Shown: positions 1 through 8,604, numbered from the stretch's first letter. The stretch: 53,778 bases of DNA from an uncultured Eubacteriales bacterium (GCA_900545805.1 URAL01000009.1:1-53778), one strand, 5' to 3'. Program-made: numbers and translations. Notes: generated by a model from the sequence alone, not told the origin.

Positions 1-54
1 TATTACTGCCTTTGTGTAGGTCGAGCCTACGTCACAACCGCCAAAATATTTCAT
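1..54 (-). CDS. 2-hydroxyacyl-CoA dehydratase activator ATPase, 5' end only (cut by window edge)
   Basis: Only the first 18 codons are present. They read leftward from an ATG at 54 with a strong GGAGGC ribosome site at 62-67. The peptide contains GGCDVGSTYTKAV, which matches the phosphate-1 motif of the BadF/BadG/BcrA/BcrD (ASKHA) activators. In known systems this homodimer has a bridging 4Fe-4S cluster and uses ATP to push one electron into the dehydratase, starting its ketyl-radical cycle. Its place directly after the two dehydratase subunits supports the call. The rest of the protein, including the cluster cysteines, is outside the window. Confidence 0.82.
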   Translation of the reverse strand, partial: MKYFGGCDVGSTYTKAVI

Positions 55-104
55 TAGTGTTGCCTCCAATAAATAATTATTTAACTATACAAATTCGTTG
101 TTAT

Positions 105-132
105 GCCAACTCTCCGTTGCCGGAGAGTTGGC
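105..132 (-). other. Perfect 12-bp intercistronic hairpin
   Basis: Arms 105-116 and 121-132 pair perfectly around a 4-base loop. The hairpin sits between the small membrane protein gene and the activator gene. No T-run follows on either strand, so it looks more like an RNA-processing, stabilising or attenuating hairpin than a full terminator. It could set a lower dose of activator than of dehydratase; that is inference. Confidence 0.6.
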
Positions 133-164
133 AGTCGGTTTAAATTGTGTTTCTGATATCGGGA

Positions 165-377
165 TCAGACTTCATCGTACTTGTAGTCGGGGAACTTATC
201 CATGTCGTACGGCGTCTTGAGCATATCCTTGCGCTCCATGTTATCATAGTGGTTCTTAACAAACGGCTCAAAGACGTTGAACAGGAACTTACCGTCGAGA
301 TCAAAGAAAAATACGGCAAACAGTGCTGCATAGGCAACTGCGCCTACGCCAAGTGCTCTTTTAACAAACTTTTTCAT
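165..377 (-). CDS. Small single-pass membrane protein of the dehydratase operon (70 aa)
   Basis: I do not recognise the family. A basic start (MKKFVKRA) is followed by one hydrophobic segment at about residues 10-26, then a polar, Asp/Lys/Tyr-rich tail ending in PDYKYDEV. A very strong ribosome site (GGGAGGAG) precedes the ATG, which argues for a real gene. It lies 18 bp after the large dehydratase subunit and before the activator, so it is probably made with them. A membrane tether or assembly factor for the dehydratase is possible, but nothing in the sequence proves it. Confidence 0.72.
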   Translation of the reverse strand: MKKFVKRALGVGAVAYAALFAVFFFDLDGKFLFNVFEPFVKNHYDNMERKDMLKTPYDMDKFPDYKYDEV

Positions 378-395
378 ATTCTCTGCTCCTCCCTA

Positions 396-2003
396 TTACC
401 AGGTCATGTCGTCGTCGAGCTCGAGGAGAGAAGGATCCAGAGGCTCTTCGTGCATAACTGTGGTCATGTAGTCGTTTATGAGACGACGGATCTCGGCACG
501 GGAAACAGTGCGGCTGTCGGGCAGTGCGTGAGGAATCCAGAATGCGGGGATGTTCCTGTCACGGAACTCATCCTCGAACAGGCCGTGTACGCCCTGCATG
601 CCCTTGCACTGGAGCTGATCGTACATTGCGACCATGTCGCAGTTAAAGCGCTCCATGTAATCCCACAGCTCAAAGATGTGATTAATGCCGCCGACTGCCA
701 TACGGCGCATCGGAGCCCACATGTGGTACTGTGCGATATCCTCGAGCATGTTCTCGTAGCTGTCGGTGCGGATGGTCATATCGAACATGAGAGAGTCCAT
801 GTTGATGATAACATTCAGGCCCCAGGTGTTGTAAGCCCAGGTGCACCAGTTGGAGTAGTACAGCGGTGCGCAGGACCATGCGATGACTCTGTGGCGGGTG
901 TTGGGGAAGGTATTTGTCTTATTGCGGACGGCGCGCTCCATAATTTTACGGACATGACCGTCTACCTCGTGCCAGATAGGAAGATCGCCCATCTGGGACT
1001 GATAGATACGGTACAGTGCCTGTGCAACGCCGTTGATGGGGTAGTAATCGGTCTTTGCAGCAACCTCCCACTTCTCCCACTCGAACTTCTGAAGCTCGTT
1101 CTGACGCTCAAGGTACTCGCACATGAGGTCAAAGTTCATGGGAACACCGGTCTGGTCTTCGATGAACTTCCAGCACTTCTCGATATCCTTCTGAACAAAC
1201 TGGTTTGCGAGGGGATCGTCGAAGATCATGGGCATCTGCAGAGCATACAGAGGCTTATCGTTGAACCAGTCCTGAAGAATAGCGGTACCGACGGAGCCGT
1301 CGCAGGCCTCGTTGCAGGTTATCATGAACGGGCTGTAGTCGGGAACATCGTCAAGGACGAAGAGGCCGGCCTCGGCCTGGCACATCGGGCAGGGGTCGCC
1401 GGGCAGTCCGATGGACTGAACCGCGTCAATGTAGTTGTGGACGGTGTGAGAGTTAACGTGGCAGGTTACGAAGTACGGGATCATTTCCAGAGCAACTGCC
1501 TTAAACTTATCGCGCCAGCCGTAGAACATACCGCCCCATACGGTTTCCTTCATTGCCATGGTGTGATACCATGCATCATTCTTCTTGCCGCCGTGGAGTT
1601 TGGTGTCGGCATTGAACATTGACATGAACTGATAGATGGTCGCGTTGACCATTGCGCGGTAGTGCCATGCCGAGCCGCGCAGAGCCTCGCCGCGCATACC
1701 CTCAAGGCCACGATCGAACCAGTGAAGAACGGGCAGATAGGTCTGGCCTACCCAGCGGTAGCGCCATACGCCCTTTGCGAAGTTGACAAGGCCGCCGTAC
1801 TTCATGACATCCATTACCATGTGCAGGTAGTTATACATCCAAATGTTATGGAAGTAGTAGAAGGTGTCCTTCACGCCGCGCCACTCTCTGTGCTTGTAAA
1901 GGCCGGTCTTCGGGAGGTAGTTTTCACCGAGGCGGCGACCGCCTTCTTCTGCGGTATGGGGCTTGCCATACCAAAAATCTTTTAATGCTTTCTTAAAATC
2001 CAT
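396..2003 (-). CDS. 2-hydroxyacyl-CoA dehydratase, large subunit (HgdA/FldB-like, divergent, 535 aa)
   Basis: Family members dehydrate (R)-2-hydroxyacyl-CoA to the enoyl-CoA by a ketyl radical mechanism, with one 4Fe-4S cluster per subunit. The cysteine pattern fits: C181, C205/C208 (PCPMC) and C230/C234 (MITCNEAC), followed by a long conserved-type C-terminal half. At 535 residues it is longer than most family members, with about 175 Trp/Tyr-rich residues before the first cluster-type cysteine. The ATG has its ribosome site inside the 3' end of the preceding subunit gene, so translation is coupled. The substrate cannot be read from sequence; lactoyl-, 2-hydroxyglutaryl-, phenyllactyl- and 2-hydroxyisocaproyl-CoA are the known options. 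Confidence 0.85.
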   Translation of the reverse strand: MDFKKALKDFWYGKPHTAEEGGRRLGENYLPKTGLYKHREWRGVKDTFYYFHNIWMYNYLHMVMDVMKYGGLVNFAKGVWRYRWVGQTYLPVLHWFDRGLEGMRGEALRGSAWHYRAMVNATIYQFMSMFNADTKLHGGKKNDAWYHTMAMKETVWGGMFYGWRDKFKAVALEMIPYFVTCHVNSHTVHNYIDAVQSIGLPGDPCPMCQAEAGLFVLDDVPDYSPFMITCNEACDGSVGTAILQDWFNDKPLYALQMPMIFDDPLANQFVQKDIEKCWKFIEDQTGVPMNFDLMCEYLERQNELQKFEWEKWEVAAKTDYYPINGVAQALYRIYQSQMGDLPIWHEVDGHVRKIMERAVRNKTNTFPNTRHRVIAWSCAPLYYSNWCTWAYNTWGLNVIINMDSLMFDMTIRTDSYENMLEDIAQYHMWAPMRRMAVGGINHIFELWDYMERFNCDMVAMYDQLQCKGMQGVHGLFEDEFRDRNIPAFWIPHALPDSRTVSRAEIRRLINDYMTTVMHEEPLDPSLLELDDDMTW

Positions 2004-2005
2004 AA

Positions 2006-3217
2006 TTACTTGCCCTCCTGAATCTTCTTGATCTCGACAGATTCAACGAATGCCTGGAAGCGGGTACGGAGCTGACCGGATGCGGTGTTTATGTACTCCT
2101 TCTCGATCGAGCATACGGGGATACCGAAGTCGCGCTTGAGGACGACAGTGTCAACAACGCGCTCATAGCTCCAATACTCGCAGAACTTGTTGGAGCAAAC
2201 AATGATGCCGTCTGCGTTGTATTCCTTGACGAGGTCTGCCAGACGCTGCTTTCTTGCACGCATTTCATCCTGAGGCATAAAGCGCGGGCAGTTGGAGGTC
2301 TTAAGATAATGCTTTGCGATAGCATAGAGGGGATCCTCGCCCTTCTCTACAACTATCGGCTGACGGGACTCGACTGCACCGTAGCAGTAACGGTCGCAAA
2401 CGACCTCTGCGCCGCAGCTTTCAATAAGCTTGGTGAAGTCGGGGTCGTCGTTCTCGCTTCCCGCGAGCACGACCTTGCAGCGGAACGGCCACTTCTCGTC
2501 GGGCTTACGTGTCTTCATTTCCTTCGCGGTCTCGCGCAGGTAGGGAAGGATGAGATACTTCGGGCATACCAGCGATACGAGCTGGATGACATGGAACTCA
2601 TAGCCGGTGATGGTCGGATTATCGAGCTTGCGGTAATCGCCTATCTCGTTTATGAGCTTGCAGACCTCATTGTGCTGCTTGATGGCTTCCTTGAGCGCCT
2701 TATCGGAAACATCGATTCCGAGATTGTCATGCAGCGTGGTCAGAACATGAGCCCTGAGCTGATCGCGGAAGTACTCATAGTCGTTTTCGGTGTTTTTGAA
2801 GGGAACGTCGGTGAACTCGCAGAAGAACTTGTCGTTCTGGATGACGTTCATGTCCTTGACGGAGTCAAGATGCTTGGGCTTAATGTGCTCCTGGAAGCGG
2901 CAGGTGACGGTGCAGGTCTCGGTCGCCATCTGTGCGTCGAGGAAGTTGAAGCCGCCTTCGAGTGCGCGCTCGAAAAGACTGCGGCCGTAGTGACATACGC
3001 GAGCGGACATATAGTAGGTCGCTATGTCGGGTGAGCTGCAGCGCGGTGCTCTCAGGCGAACCGAGAAGCAGCCGGGCAGGTCGAGAAGTACTTCAGGCAT
3101 GAAGTAGCAGGTATAGCCGATGGCGAATTTGCCCTCTGCCTTTGCCTGCTTAACCAACTCGTTGTTGGCCTCCTGAAGCAGGTTCTCAAAGTAAATCAGG
3201 TGCTTAAGGTCTCTCAC
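2006..3217 (-). CDS. 2-hydroxyacyl-CoA dehydratase, small subunit (HgdB/FldC-like, 403 aa)
   Basis: First gene of the leftward dehydratase operon, starting with GTG behind a G-rich ribosome site. It has the family's opening segment (GYTCYFMPEVLL at about 34-45, where the cysteine is a usual cluster ligand) and further cysteines at 60, 75, 102 and 106. The C-terminal half holds the second Rossmann-like lobe with CSNKFCEYWSYER. It should form a heterodimer with the 535-residue subunit. The two genes are separated by 2 bp. Family assignment is secure; the substrate is unknown. Confidence 0.87.
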   Translation of the reverse strand: MRDLKHLIYFENLLQEANNELVKQAKAEGKFAIGYTCYFMPEVLLDLPGCFSVRLRAPRCSSPDIATYYMSARVCHYGRSLFERALEGGFNFLDAQMATETCTVTCRFQEHIKPKHLDSVKDMNVIQNDKFFCEFTDVPFKNTENDYEYFRDQLRAHVLTTLHDNLGIDVSDKALKEAIKQHNEVCKLINEIGDYRKLDNPTITGYEFHVIQLVSLVCPKYLILPYLRETAKEMKTRKPDEKWPFRCKVVLAGSENDDPDFTKLIESCGAEVVCDRYCYGAVESRQPIVVEKGEDPLYAIAKHYLKTSNCPRFMPQDEMRARKQRLADLVKEYNADGIIVCSNKFCEYWSYERVVDTVVLKRDFGIPVCSIEKEYINTASGQLRTRFQAFVESVEIKKIQEGK

Positions 3218-3286
3218 GAATAACCCCCCATAAAAAATATTTTGCTGAGCCTATAAGGACATACTCTGCCCCTTATGTACCTATCT

Positions 3287-3315
3287 ATTTTAACAAAGCG
3301 TCATATTATTGTCAA
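3287..3315 (-). promoter_or_regulatory. SigA promoter of the dehydratase operon
   Basis: Reading leftward, TTGACA (3310-3315), a 17-bp spacer and TAAAAT (3287-3292) lie about 70 bp upstream of the GTG start. The leader also contains ATAAGG and CCTTAT arms that could form a weak hairpin. Confidence 0.8.
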
Positions 3316-3390
3316 TTGCAATTTGTCAGATAAATCAGCATTTAGTGCAAATTCCGCCTCGTTTTTGTTAGACATTTATATATAACGTGT

Positions 3391-4557
3391 CTAAACCGTG
3401 AAGTTAGTCAAAAATTTTTGAATAGTTAATGAACACGCTGTGCAGCTGCCCTGTATCATCTCCGGGCTTCCGCCGCCTCGGCCGGATATGCCCTCGTTTA
3501 TGCTTTTTGCCGCCTTTCGCAGGTCTGCAGTCCTGCTTCCGATGATGTAGCGATAGCCGCCCTCGTCGCTTCCGGAAAACGCTGCTGCGATACCGGAGCA
3601 CTTTTTCACCGCCTCATTCACGAGGGCTCTGAGCGCCGGCTCGTCCAAAATGCTGTCAAAAAGGCAGATGTTCCCCTCTGTCGGCTCGATCGAGCCGGCT
3701 CTCTGCCTTGCAAGCTCGCGGCACAGCTCTGTCGATCGGGTCTTCAGCTTTTCGTTTTCGCCCATCAGCCTTCGCACGGCGGCAGCGGTCTCATTGCGTT
3801 TTGCCGACAGGAGCATGGATATCTCCGTATTGTTTTCGCTGACGACTACTTCGTTGTCGTAAGCGTCAAGGCCGCAGAGCATGGTTATGCGCACGCCCTC
3901 CCCACCGCGGCGGCGACGCTCGGACGTAAGAATTCGCACCGTTCCGACCTCGGCCGTCGAGCTGACGTGCGGTGCACAGCAGGCGCAGATATCGGTGTTT
4001 TCTATCTCAACGATGCGCACGTTTTCCGTAAGCTCAAGCTTGCTGCGGTACTCAAGTGTTTTTAGCACCTCTTCGGGCGGAAACATCGCCGTCACCTTGT
4101 AGTTTGCAGCGACAGCATAATTTGCATCGCGCTCTATCTCCGAGAGCTGCTCCCAGCTGAGCTCGCCGTCGAAATCTATCGTGACAACGTCGCTGCCCAT
4201 ATGGAAACCGACATTGTTGTATCCGTATTTCTTATGCACGAGCCCCGACACAATATGCTCGCCGGAGTGATTTTGCATCCTGCGGAAGCGCGTCTCCCAG
4301 TCGATGGCGCAATCGTAAGTACGGCCGGGCTCAATCTCGCGGTTTACATAATGCAAGATTTCGCCGTTTTTCTCGTGCGTATCGAAAACACGCACATCAC
4401 CTATCATACCGCTGTCGCCAGGCTGGCCGCCGCCCTCCGGAAAAAACGCCGTCCGGTCAAGGGTCACAAGGTATCTCTCTCCGTCCTTTTCGCAGGAGGT
4501 CACCGCTGCCGTAAAGGTCTTCATGTGGCTGTCGATATAGTAAAGCTTTTCAGTCAT
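3391..4557 (-). CDS. Alanyl-tRNA editing protein AlaX with DHHA1 domain (388 aa)
   Basis: A free-standing relative of the AlaRS editing domain that deacylates mischarged Ser- or Gly-tRNA(Ala). The N-terminal part has the EGGGQPGDSG loop (41-50) and zinc ligands HSGEH (97-101) and CACCAPH (191-197). The C-terminal third carries the DHHA1 glycine signature GRGGG. I place the start at the ATG at 4557, behind GGAG, because this gives the usual N-terminus; the 23 codons upstream look non-coding. It is a single-gene unit, divergent from the GtrII-like gene. Confidence 0.9.
   Translation of the reverse strand: MTEKLYYIDSHMKTFTAAVTSCEKDGERYLVTLDRTAFFPEGGGQPGDSGMIGDVRVFDTHEKNGEILHYVNREIEPGRTYDCAIDWETRFRRMQNHSGEHIVSGLVHKKYGYNNVGFHMGSDVVTIDFDGELSWEQLSEIERDANYAVAANYKVTAMFPPEEVLKTLEYRSKLELTENVRIVEIENTDICACCAPHVSSTAEVGTVRILTSERRRRGGEGVRITMLCGLDAYDNEVVVSENNTEISMLLSAKRNETAAAVRRLMGENEKLKTRSTELCRELARQRAGSIEPTEGNICLFDSILDEPALRALVNEAVKKCSGIAAAFSGSDEGGYRYIIGSRTADLRKAAKSINEGISGRGGGSPEMIQGSCTACSLTIQKFLTNFTV
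4342..4351 (-). repeat. XerD-arm-like motif copy 1
   Basis: GTTTACATAA on the + strand, followed by T. It lies inside the AlaX gene in the frame encoding Tyr-Val-Asn. Confidence 0.6.
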
Positions 4558-4584
4558 TTCACTCGCTCCGTTTTGTTTTTTACG

Positions 4585-4613
4585 ATAATAACATTTTATT
4601 GTGCATCTTTCAA
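4585..4613 (-). promoter_or_regulatory. Promoter of the AlaX gene
   Basis: Reading leftward, TTGAAA (4608-4613), 17 bp, TATTAT (4585-4590). It ends about 28 bp before the ATG at 4557. Confidence 0.65.
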
Positions 4614-4640
4614 TCGGGCAGTACAATTTTTACAAAACGC

Positions 4641-4668
4641 TTGACATCATATCGGCCGCAGATATAAT
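4641..4668 (+). promoter_or_regulatory. SigA promoter of the GtrII-GtrB pair
   Basis: TTGACA (4641-4646), 16 bp, TATAAT (4663-4668). The predicted transcription start near 4675 leaves almost no leader for an ATG at 4678. This favours the TTG start at 4738, which has its own ribosome site. Confidence 0.8.
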
Positions 4669-4737
4669 TAAAATGTTATGGTAGCTGAATTTCCGCTACT
4701 TTGCGTTTATATTTTACACCGAAAGGATGTTCTCTTT

Positions 4738-6300
4738 TTGAATAACAGCAGCTCCGAAAAAAGTCATACTCCCCTGGACTGCATCTCCGATATATGCAGA
4801 AAATATATAAGCCGCTTTGATGCTATCGTCTTCTCAAGTGCGTTTGTGCTCACGTTTTTGGTGCACATGTATACGTTTACGCACAAGTTTTTGAATCATG
4901 ACGATATCGGCGGTCTTTACTCCGGCGTAGATCTGCTCTCCTCGGGACGTTGGTTCCTGCATTTTGCCACCGGCATAAACGGCAATTTCAGCAGCTCGTG
5001 GCTCGGTGCGCTCTTCGGCGCTTTTTACCTTGCAGTCGCTGCCGTTCTCATTCTGCGCATGCTGCGCATAAGGCGCTTTGTGCCCACCGTACTGACTGCC
5101 GCCTGTCTTGTGGCCTTCCCCACCGTAACGTCCACCTACGCATATATGTTCTGCGCCGATCAGTATCTTCTCGCGCTTGCGCTGTCTGCAGCCGCAGCGT
5201 ATATGATAAGCCGTGAAAAGGTGCCGCTTATCATATTGGGCGGCGTCGTTATGTCGTTTTCGATGGGAATATACCAGGCATATTTCCCTCTGGCAGCCTC
5301 CCTGCTCGTCATTTACATGCTCATCGACGCGATAAATTCGCGTTTTGCAAGCTTTAAGGACTTCATAGTCACAGGGCTTAAATACTGCACCGGTCTTGCA
5401 ATAGGCATGATACTCTACTTTGTCATTCTGAAGATATGCCTCAAGATAAACAACGTAGAGCTCGTCGACTATCAGGGCATAAACTCCATGGGCATGGTCT
5501 CGCTCGGCGACCTTATCGAGCGCATAAAGGCGGCATATATCTCCTTTCCCGAGTTTTATTTCAGCTCGCCAGTGTTCCACAGCTTTTTCAAATACATCGT
5601 TATCGCGTCGTTCGCTTTCGATATCATGGCCCTTGCTCTTATAATAAAGCAGCGCAGACTTTACAAAAGCGGCGCCGCGATCGCCGAAACAGTCATTCTC
5701 CTTGTGCTGCTGCCGCTGGCCTGCGACCTTGTCTACGTTATGGCCGGCATGTTCACCGTTCACCTGGTCATGCTCTTCCCGCGCGTGTTGCCGCTTATAC
5801 TGCCAGCCGTTTTAGCTTCTAATATTGATTTTTCCATTTCCGGAGCAAAAGGCGCCGGAACAATCGCTCTTACCTGTGCGCTGCTGCTCAGCCAATTTGC
5901 CTGTGCGTACGAGTTCCTGCTTATAGACAACCGCGCATATTTCGACATGGATCTGACATATGAAAACACCTACGCGTTTATGACAAAGCTCACCGCAAAG
6001 ATCGAGCTTCAGGAGGGCTTTACCGAGGACACACCCGTTGCACTTATCGGAAAGGCCGACATGGGCAGCGTCATACCTCAGTCGTCAATGACCGGAGTTT
6101 TCACCGGCAACAGCGCAGCCAATATGTACACTCGACCCCAGTTCCTCTCGTATTTTCTGGCATCAAGCTATGTCTATGCCGATGACGACACTGTCGAGCA
6201 AATAACCCAAAGCGAGGAATTCAAGAGCATGCCCTGCTACCCGAACGAGGGCTCGATAAAGACGATAGACGGCGTCATAGTCGTAAAATTCTCCGACTGA
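4738..6300 (+). CDS. GtrII-like polytopic glucosyltransferase (520 aa)
   Basis: An integral membrane protein with about ten hydrophobic segments and an acidic LNHDDI motif in the first extracellular loop, as in GtrII-type glucosyltransferases (Glucos_trans_II family). Such enzymes move glucose from an undecaprenyl-phosphate donor onto surface glycans on the outer face of the membrane. TTG at 4738 is preferred over ATG at 4678 because AAAGGATG at 4722-4729 is correctly spaced and the promoter ends just before 4678. It lies 20 bp upstream of the GtrB-like gene, its expected donor-making partner. The glycan acceptor is unknown. Confidence 0.78.
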   Translation: MNNSSSEKSHTPLDCISDICRKYISRFDAIVFSSAFVLTFLVHMYTFTHKFLNHDDIGGLYSGVDLLSSGRWFLHFATGINGNFSSSWLGALFGAFYLAVAAVLILRMLRIRRFVPTVLTAACLVAFPTVTSTYAYMFCADQYLLALALSAAAAYMISREKVPLIILGGVVMSFSMGIYQAYFPLAASLLVIYMLIDAINSRFASFKDFIVTGLKYCTGLAIGMILYFVILKICLKINNVELVDYQGINSMGMVSLGDLIERIKAAYISFPEFYFSSPVFHSFFKYIVIASFAFDIMALALIIKQRRLYKSGAAIAETVILLVLLPLACDLVYVMAGMFTVHLVMLFPRVLPLILPAVLASNIDFSISGAKGAGTIALTCALLLSQFACAYEFLLIDNRAYFDMDLTYENTYAFMTKLTAKIELQEGFTEDTPVALIGKADMGSVIPQSSMTGVFTGNSAANMYTRPQFLSYFLASSYVYADDDTVEQITQSEEFKSMPCYPNEGSIKTIDGVIVVKFSD

Positions 6301-6320
6301 TATTTTTTACGAGGTGCAAC

Positions 6321-7247
6321 ATGCTTTCAATTATAGTTCCTGCATACAACGAAGAACAGATGATCCCCATAACAGAGCGCACGATCTCCGAGCTGATGGA
6401 GAAGGAGAACATACCCTATGAGCTCATGTTTGTAAACGACGGCTCAAAAGACGGCACCTGGCGCGAGATATGCACCGCTGCGGAGAAAAACGTCAATGTG
6501 GTCGGCGTGAACTTCAGCCGCAATTTCGGTAAGGAGGCCGCCATGTTCGCAGGGCTTGAAAAGGCCTCCGGCGACTGCTGCGTTATAATCGACTGCGACC
6601 TTCAGCATCCTCCCGAAAAGATAGTGGAAATGTACAGGCTCTGGCAGGAGGGCTACGAGGTAGTCGAGGGCGTAAAGGAGGATCGCGGCCGCGAAAGCGC
6701 GCTGCACGGCTTCTTCTCAAACGCATTTTACGGCATCATAAGCAGGGTCACTGGCTTTGACATGTCCAATTCATCCGACTTCAAGCTCCTTGACCGCAAG
6801 GTCGTGGATACGCTCAATCAGATGAAGGAGCGAAATGTTTTCTTCCGGGCTCTTTCGTTCTGGGTCGGCTTTAAGAAAACGACCGTATCGTATTCCGTGC
6901 GCGAGCGCGTTGCCGGCGAGTCGAAATGGAGCACGCGTGCGCTTTTCAAATACGCCATAACGAATATCGCCTCATTTTCGGGCTTTCCCATGCAGATCGT
7001 TACCATACTGGGCTACATCATGTTCGTTGTTTCCGTGGTGCTCGGCGTGATCGCACTGTATCAAAAGATCGCAGGCTACGCCCTGAGCGGCTTTACAACG
7101 GTCATAATAATACTGCTGTTCGGCTTCAGCATAATCATGATGAGCCTCGGCATCATCGGCCTTTACATCTCAAAGATCTATGTTGAATGTCAGGGGCGGC
7201 CGAGATACATCATTTCCTCCGTCTGTGACGGCAAAAGCGGCAAATGA
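6321..7247 (+). CDS. GtrB-like polyprenyl-phosphate glycosyltransferase, GT2 family (308 aa)
   Basis: Transfers a hexose from a nucleotide sugar to undecaprenyl phosphate at the inner face of the membrane. The GT2 fold is clear: MLSIIVPAYNEE start, FVNDGSKDGT, a catalytic DCD at 91-93 followed by LQHPPEK, and two C-terminal membrane helices at about 225-285. This is the GtrB/DPM1-like layout. It follows the GtrII-like gene, so the two probably form a donor-synthesis plus transfer pair. No GtrA-type flippase gene is nearby. Confidence 0.88.
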   Translation: MLSIIVPAYNEEQMIPITERTISELMEKENIPYELMFVNDGSKDGTWREICTAAEKNVNVVGVNFSRNFGKEAAMFAGLEKASGDCCVIIDCDLQHPPEKIVEMYRLWQEGYEVVEGVKEDRGRESALHGFFSNAFYGIISRVTGFDMSNSSDFKLLDRKVVDTLNQMKERNVFFRALSFWVGFKKTTVSYSVRERVAGESKWSTRALFKYAITNIASFSGFPMQIVTILGYIMFVVSVVLGVIALYQKIAGYALSGFTTVIIILLFGFSIIMMSLGIIGLYISKIYVECQGRPRYIISSVCDGKSGK

Positions 7248-7259
7248 TCAAAATATTTT

Positions 7260-7296
7260 GCTCCCGCATGCTTCGGCAGGCGGGAGCTCATTTTTT
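7260..7296. terminator. Bidirectional terminator
   Basis: Arms 7260-7267 and 7280-7287 (GCTCCCGC / GCGGGAGC) enclose a TGC-TTCG-GCA inner stem. T6 follows on the + strand, and the other side is T-rich on the - strand. It serves both the GtrB-like gene and the convergent polymerase gene. Confidence 0.85.
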
Positions 7297-8513
7297 CAAT
7301 CGGGCAATGAGCAAAAAGCCAAATTCGCCGCAGCGGGATCGCCCAGAAGGCAGGCGCGCTGTATGCTCTCCGCGCCGTACTTTGCGCGGATGCCGTCCAC
7401 GGCGGCATCGATGCTGCGCTGCTTATTCAAGTTAACATAATCTATAAATATGTCAATTTGCTCATCCTCATCTGCGTGCACGAGCTCAAGCGCACGCAGT
7501 CCGATACTGTGCAGCGGAGAGGAAAAGTCGTGGCTTTGACGCACGAGCTCAAGGCCGAATGCCGAAAGAGACACTGTCACATCGGTCGCATATCTCAGGC
7601 GCATTCTGTGCGTCGTCCATTTAAGCTCCTCGGATCTGAGCGCCACCTCGACCGTACGGCAGCGAAGCTTCTGCCTTCGCAGGCGCGCTGACACGCTTTC
7701 GGCCAGCATCAGCAGCGTCTCGCGTGCCTGACGCTCCGTTTCGATGTTTCGGGCAAGAGTAACGCTGTTGCCGACAGACTGCGGCGGCTCCTCCTCGCCC
7801 GCTCTGCGCACGCGTGAATCATCCAGCCCGTTTGCGTACCGCCAAAGCACCGTGCCGCCCTTTCCGAAGCGCAGGCGCAAAAGCTCGGGATCGGTGCGTG
7901 CGAGCTCGCCGATGGTCTGTATGCCCATGCGCGCAAGCTCAAGGCGTGTGCTGCGTCCGACCATGAGCATATCCGAGACCGGAAGCCCCCAGACCATGCT
8001 CCTGAAATGCTCTCTGTCGATGACCGTCACGGCGTCGGGCTTTTTGTAGTCCGAGCCGAGCTTGGCCAGCACCTTGTTCCACGATACGCCGACGCTGACG
8101 GTGAGCCCCGTCTCGTTTTTGACTCTGCGGCGTATCTCGTCCGCGGTCCTGCGCGGATCGGGACAGGCAAGGCAGTTCGTTATGTCCAGCCAGCTCTCAT
8201 CTATACCGAACGGCTCGCACAGGTCGGTGTACTCGGCGTATATTTCGCGCACCATCTCAGAATATTTTGCGTAGCGATCAAAATGCGGCTCGACGATCCG
8301 GAGCTCCGGGCACAGCTGCCGCGCCTGCCATATCGCCATACCGGTCTTGACCCCGGCGCGTTTTGCCGTCTCGTCCTTTGCGAGCACTATTCCGTGCCGC
8401 GCCTCCTGCGAGCCGCACACGGCAAACGGTCTGCCCTCAAGAGACGGCCTGTAGAGCCGCTCGACGCTTGCATAGCACGAATTTATGTCCGAATGAAGTA
8501 TTACCCTGTCCAC
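7296..8513 (-). CDS. dinB: Y-family DNA polymerase (DinB/Pol IV type, 405 aa)
   Basis: Error-prone translesion polymerase. It has the first catalytic aspartate in LHSDINSCYASVE (D9, with Y14 as steric gate), the second acidic pair in GIDESWLD (D105/E106), a helix-hairpin-helix thumb and a little-finger domain. I choose the GTG at 8513 because GGAG lies 9 bp upstream and the family usually begins MDRxILHSD; the ATGs at 8528 and 8522 are poorly placed. It is divergent from a self-cleaving repressor gene, which suggests damage-inducible control. Confidence 0.92.
   Translation of the reverse strand: MDRVILHSDINSCYASVERLYRPSLEGRPFAVCGSQEARHGIVLAKDETAKRAGVKTGMAIWQARQLCPELRIVEPHFDRYAKYSEMVREIYAEYTDLCEPFGIDESWLDITNCLACPDPRRTADEIRRRVKNETGLTVSVGVSWNKVLAKLGSDYKKPDAVTVIDREHFRSMVWGLPVSDMLMVGRSTRLELARMGIQTIGELARTDPELLRLRFGKGGTVLWRYANGLDDSRVRRAGEEEPPQSVGNSVTLARNIETERQARETLLMLAESVSARLRRQKLRCRTVEVALRSEELKWTTHRMRLRYATDVTVSLSAFGLELVRQSHDFSSPLHSIGLRALELVHADEDEQIDIFIDYVNLNKQRSIDAAVDGIRAKYGAESIQRACLLGDPAAANLAFCSLPD
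7431..7440 (-). repeat. XerD-arm-like motif copy 2
   Basis: GTTAACATAA on the + strand, followed by T. It is inside dinB in the Tyr-Val-Asn frame. Confidence 0.6.
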
Positions 8514-8544
8514 ATGCGCCATCTCCATTTAAGATAATGCATCC

Positions 8545-8576
8545 ATTATACATCGCTGTTCAGGATATGTAAACAG
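8545..8576 (-). promoter_or_regulatory. dinB promoter with overlapping CTGTT...AACAG operator candidate
   Basis: Reading leftward, TTTACA (8568-8573), 17 bp, TATAAT (8545-8550). An inverted repeat, CTGTT (8556-8560) and AACAG (8572-8576), covers the -35 box and spacer. It resembles the spacing logic of SOS boxes but is not a known consensus. The divergent repressor is the obvious candidate to bind it. Confidence 0.62.
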
Positions 8577-8604
8577 GTGTTTTTATCCTTTTCAGAGATT
8601 ATGC

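Noticed and set aside
147..1622. 491-codon open frame on the + strand
   Set aside because: It is antisense to the large dehydratase subunit, has no ribosome site and matches no family; the - strand gene is clearly real.
4834..5763. 309-codon open frame on the - strand
   Set aside because: Antisense to the GtrII-like gene; highly charged, with no recognisable domain or start signal.
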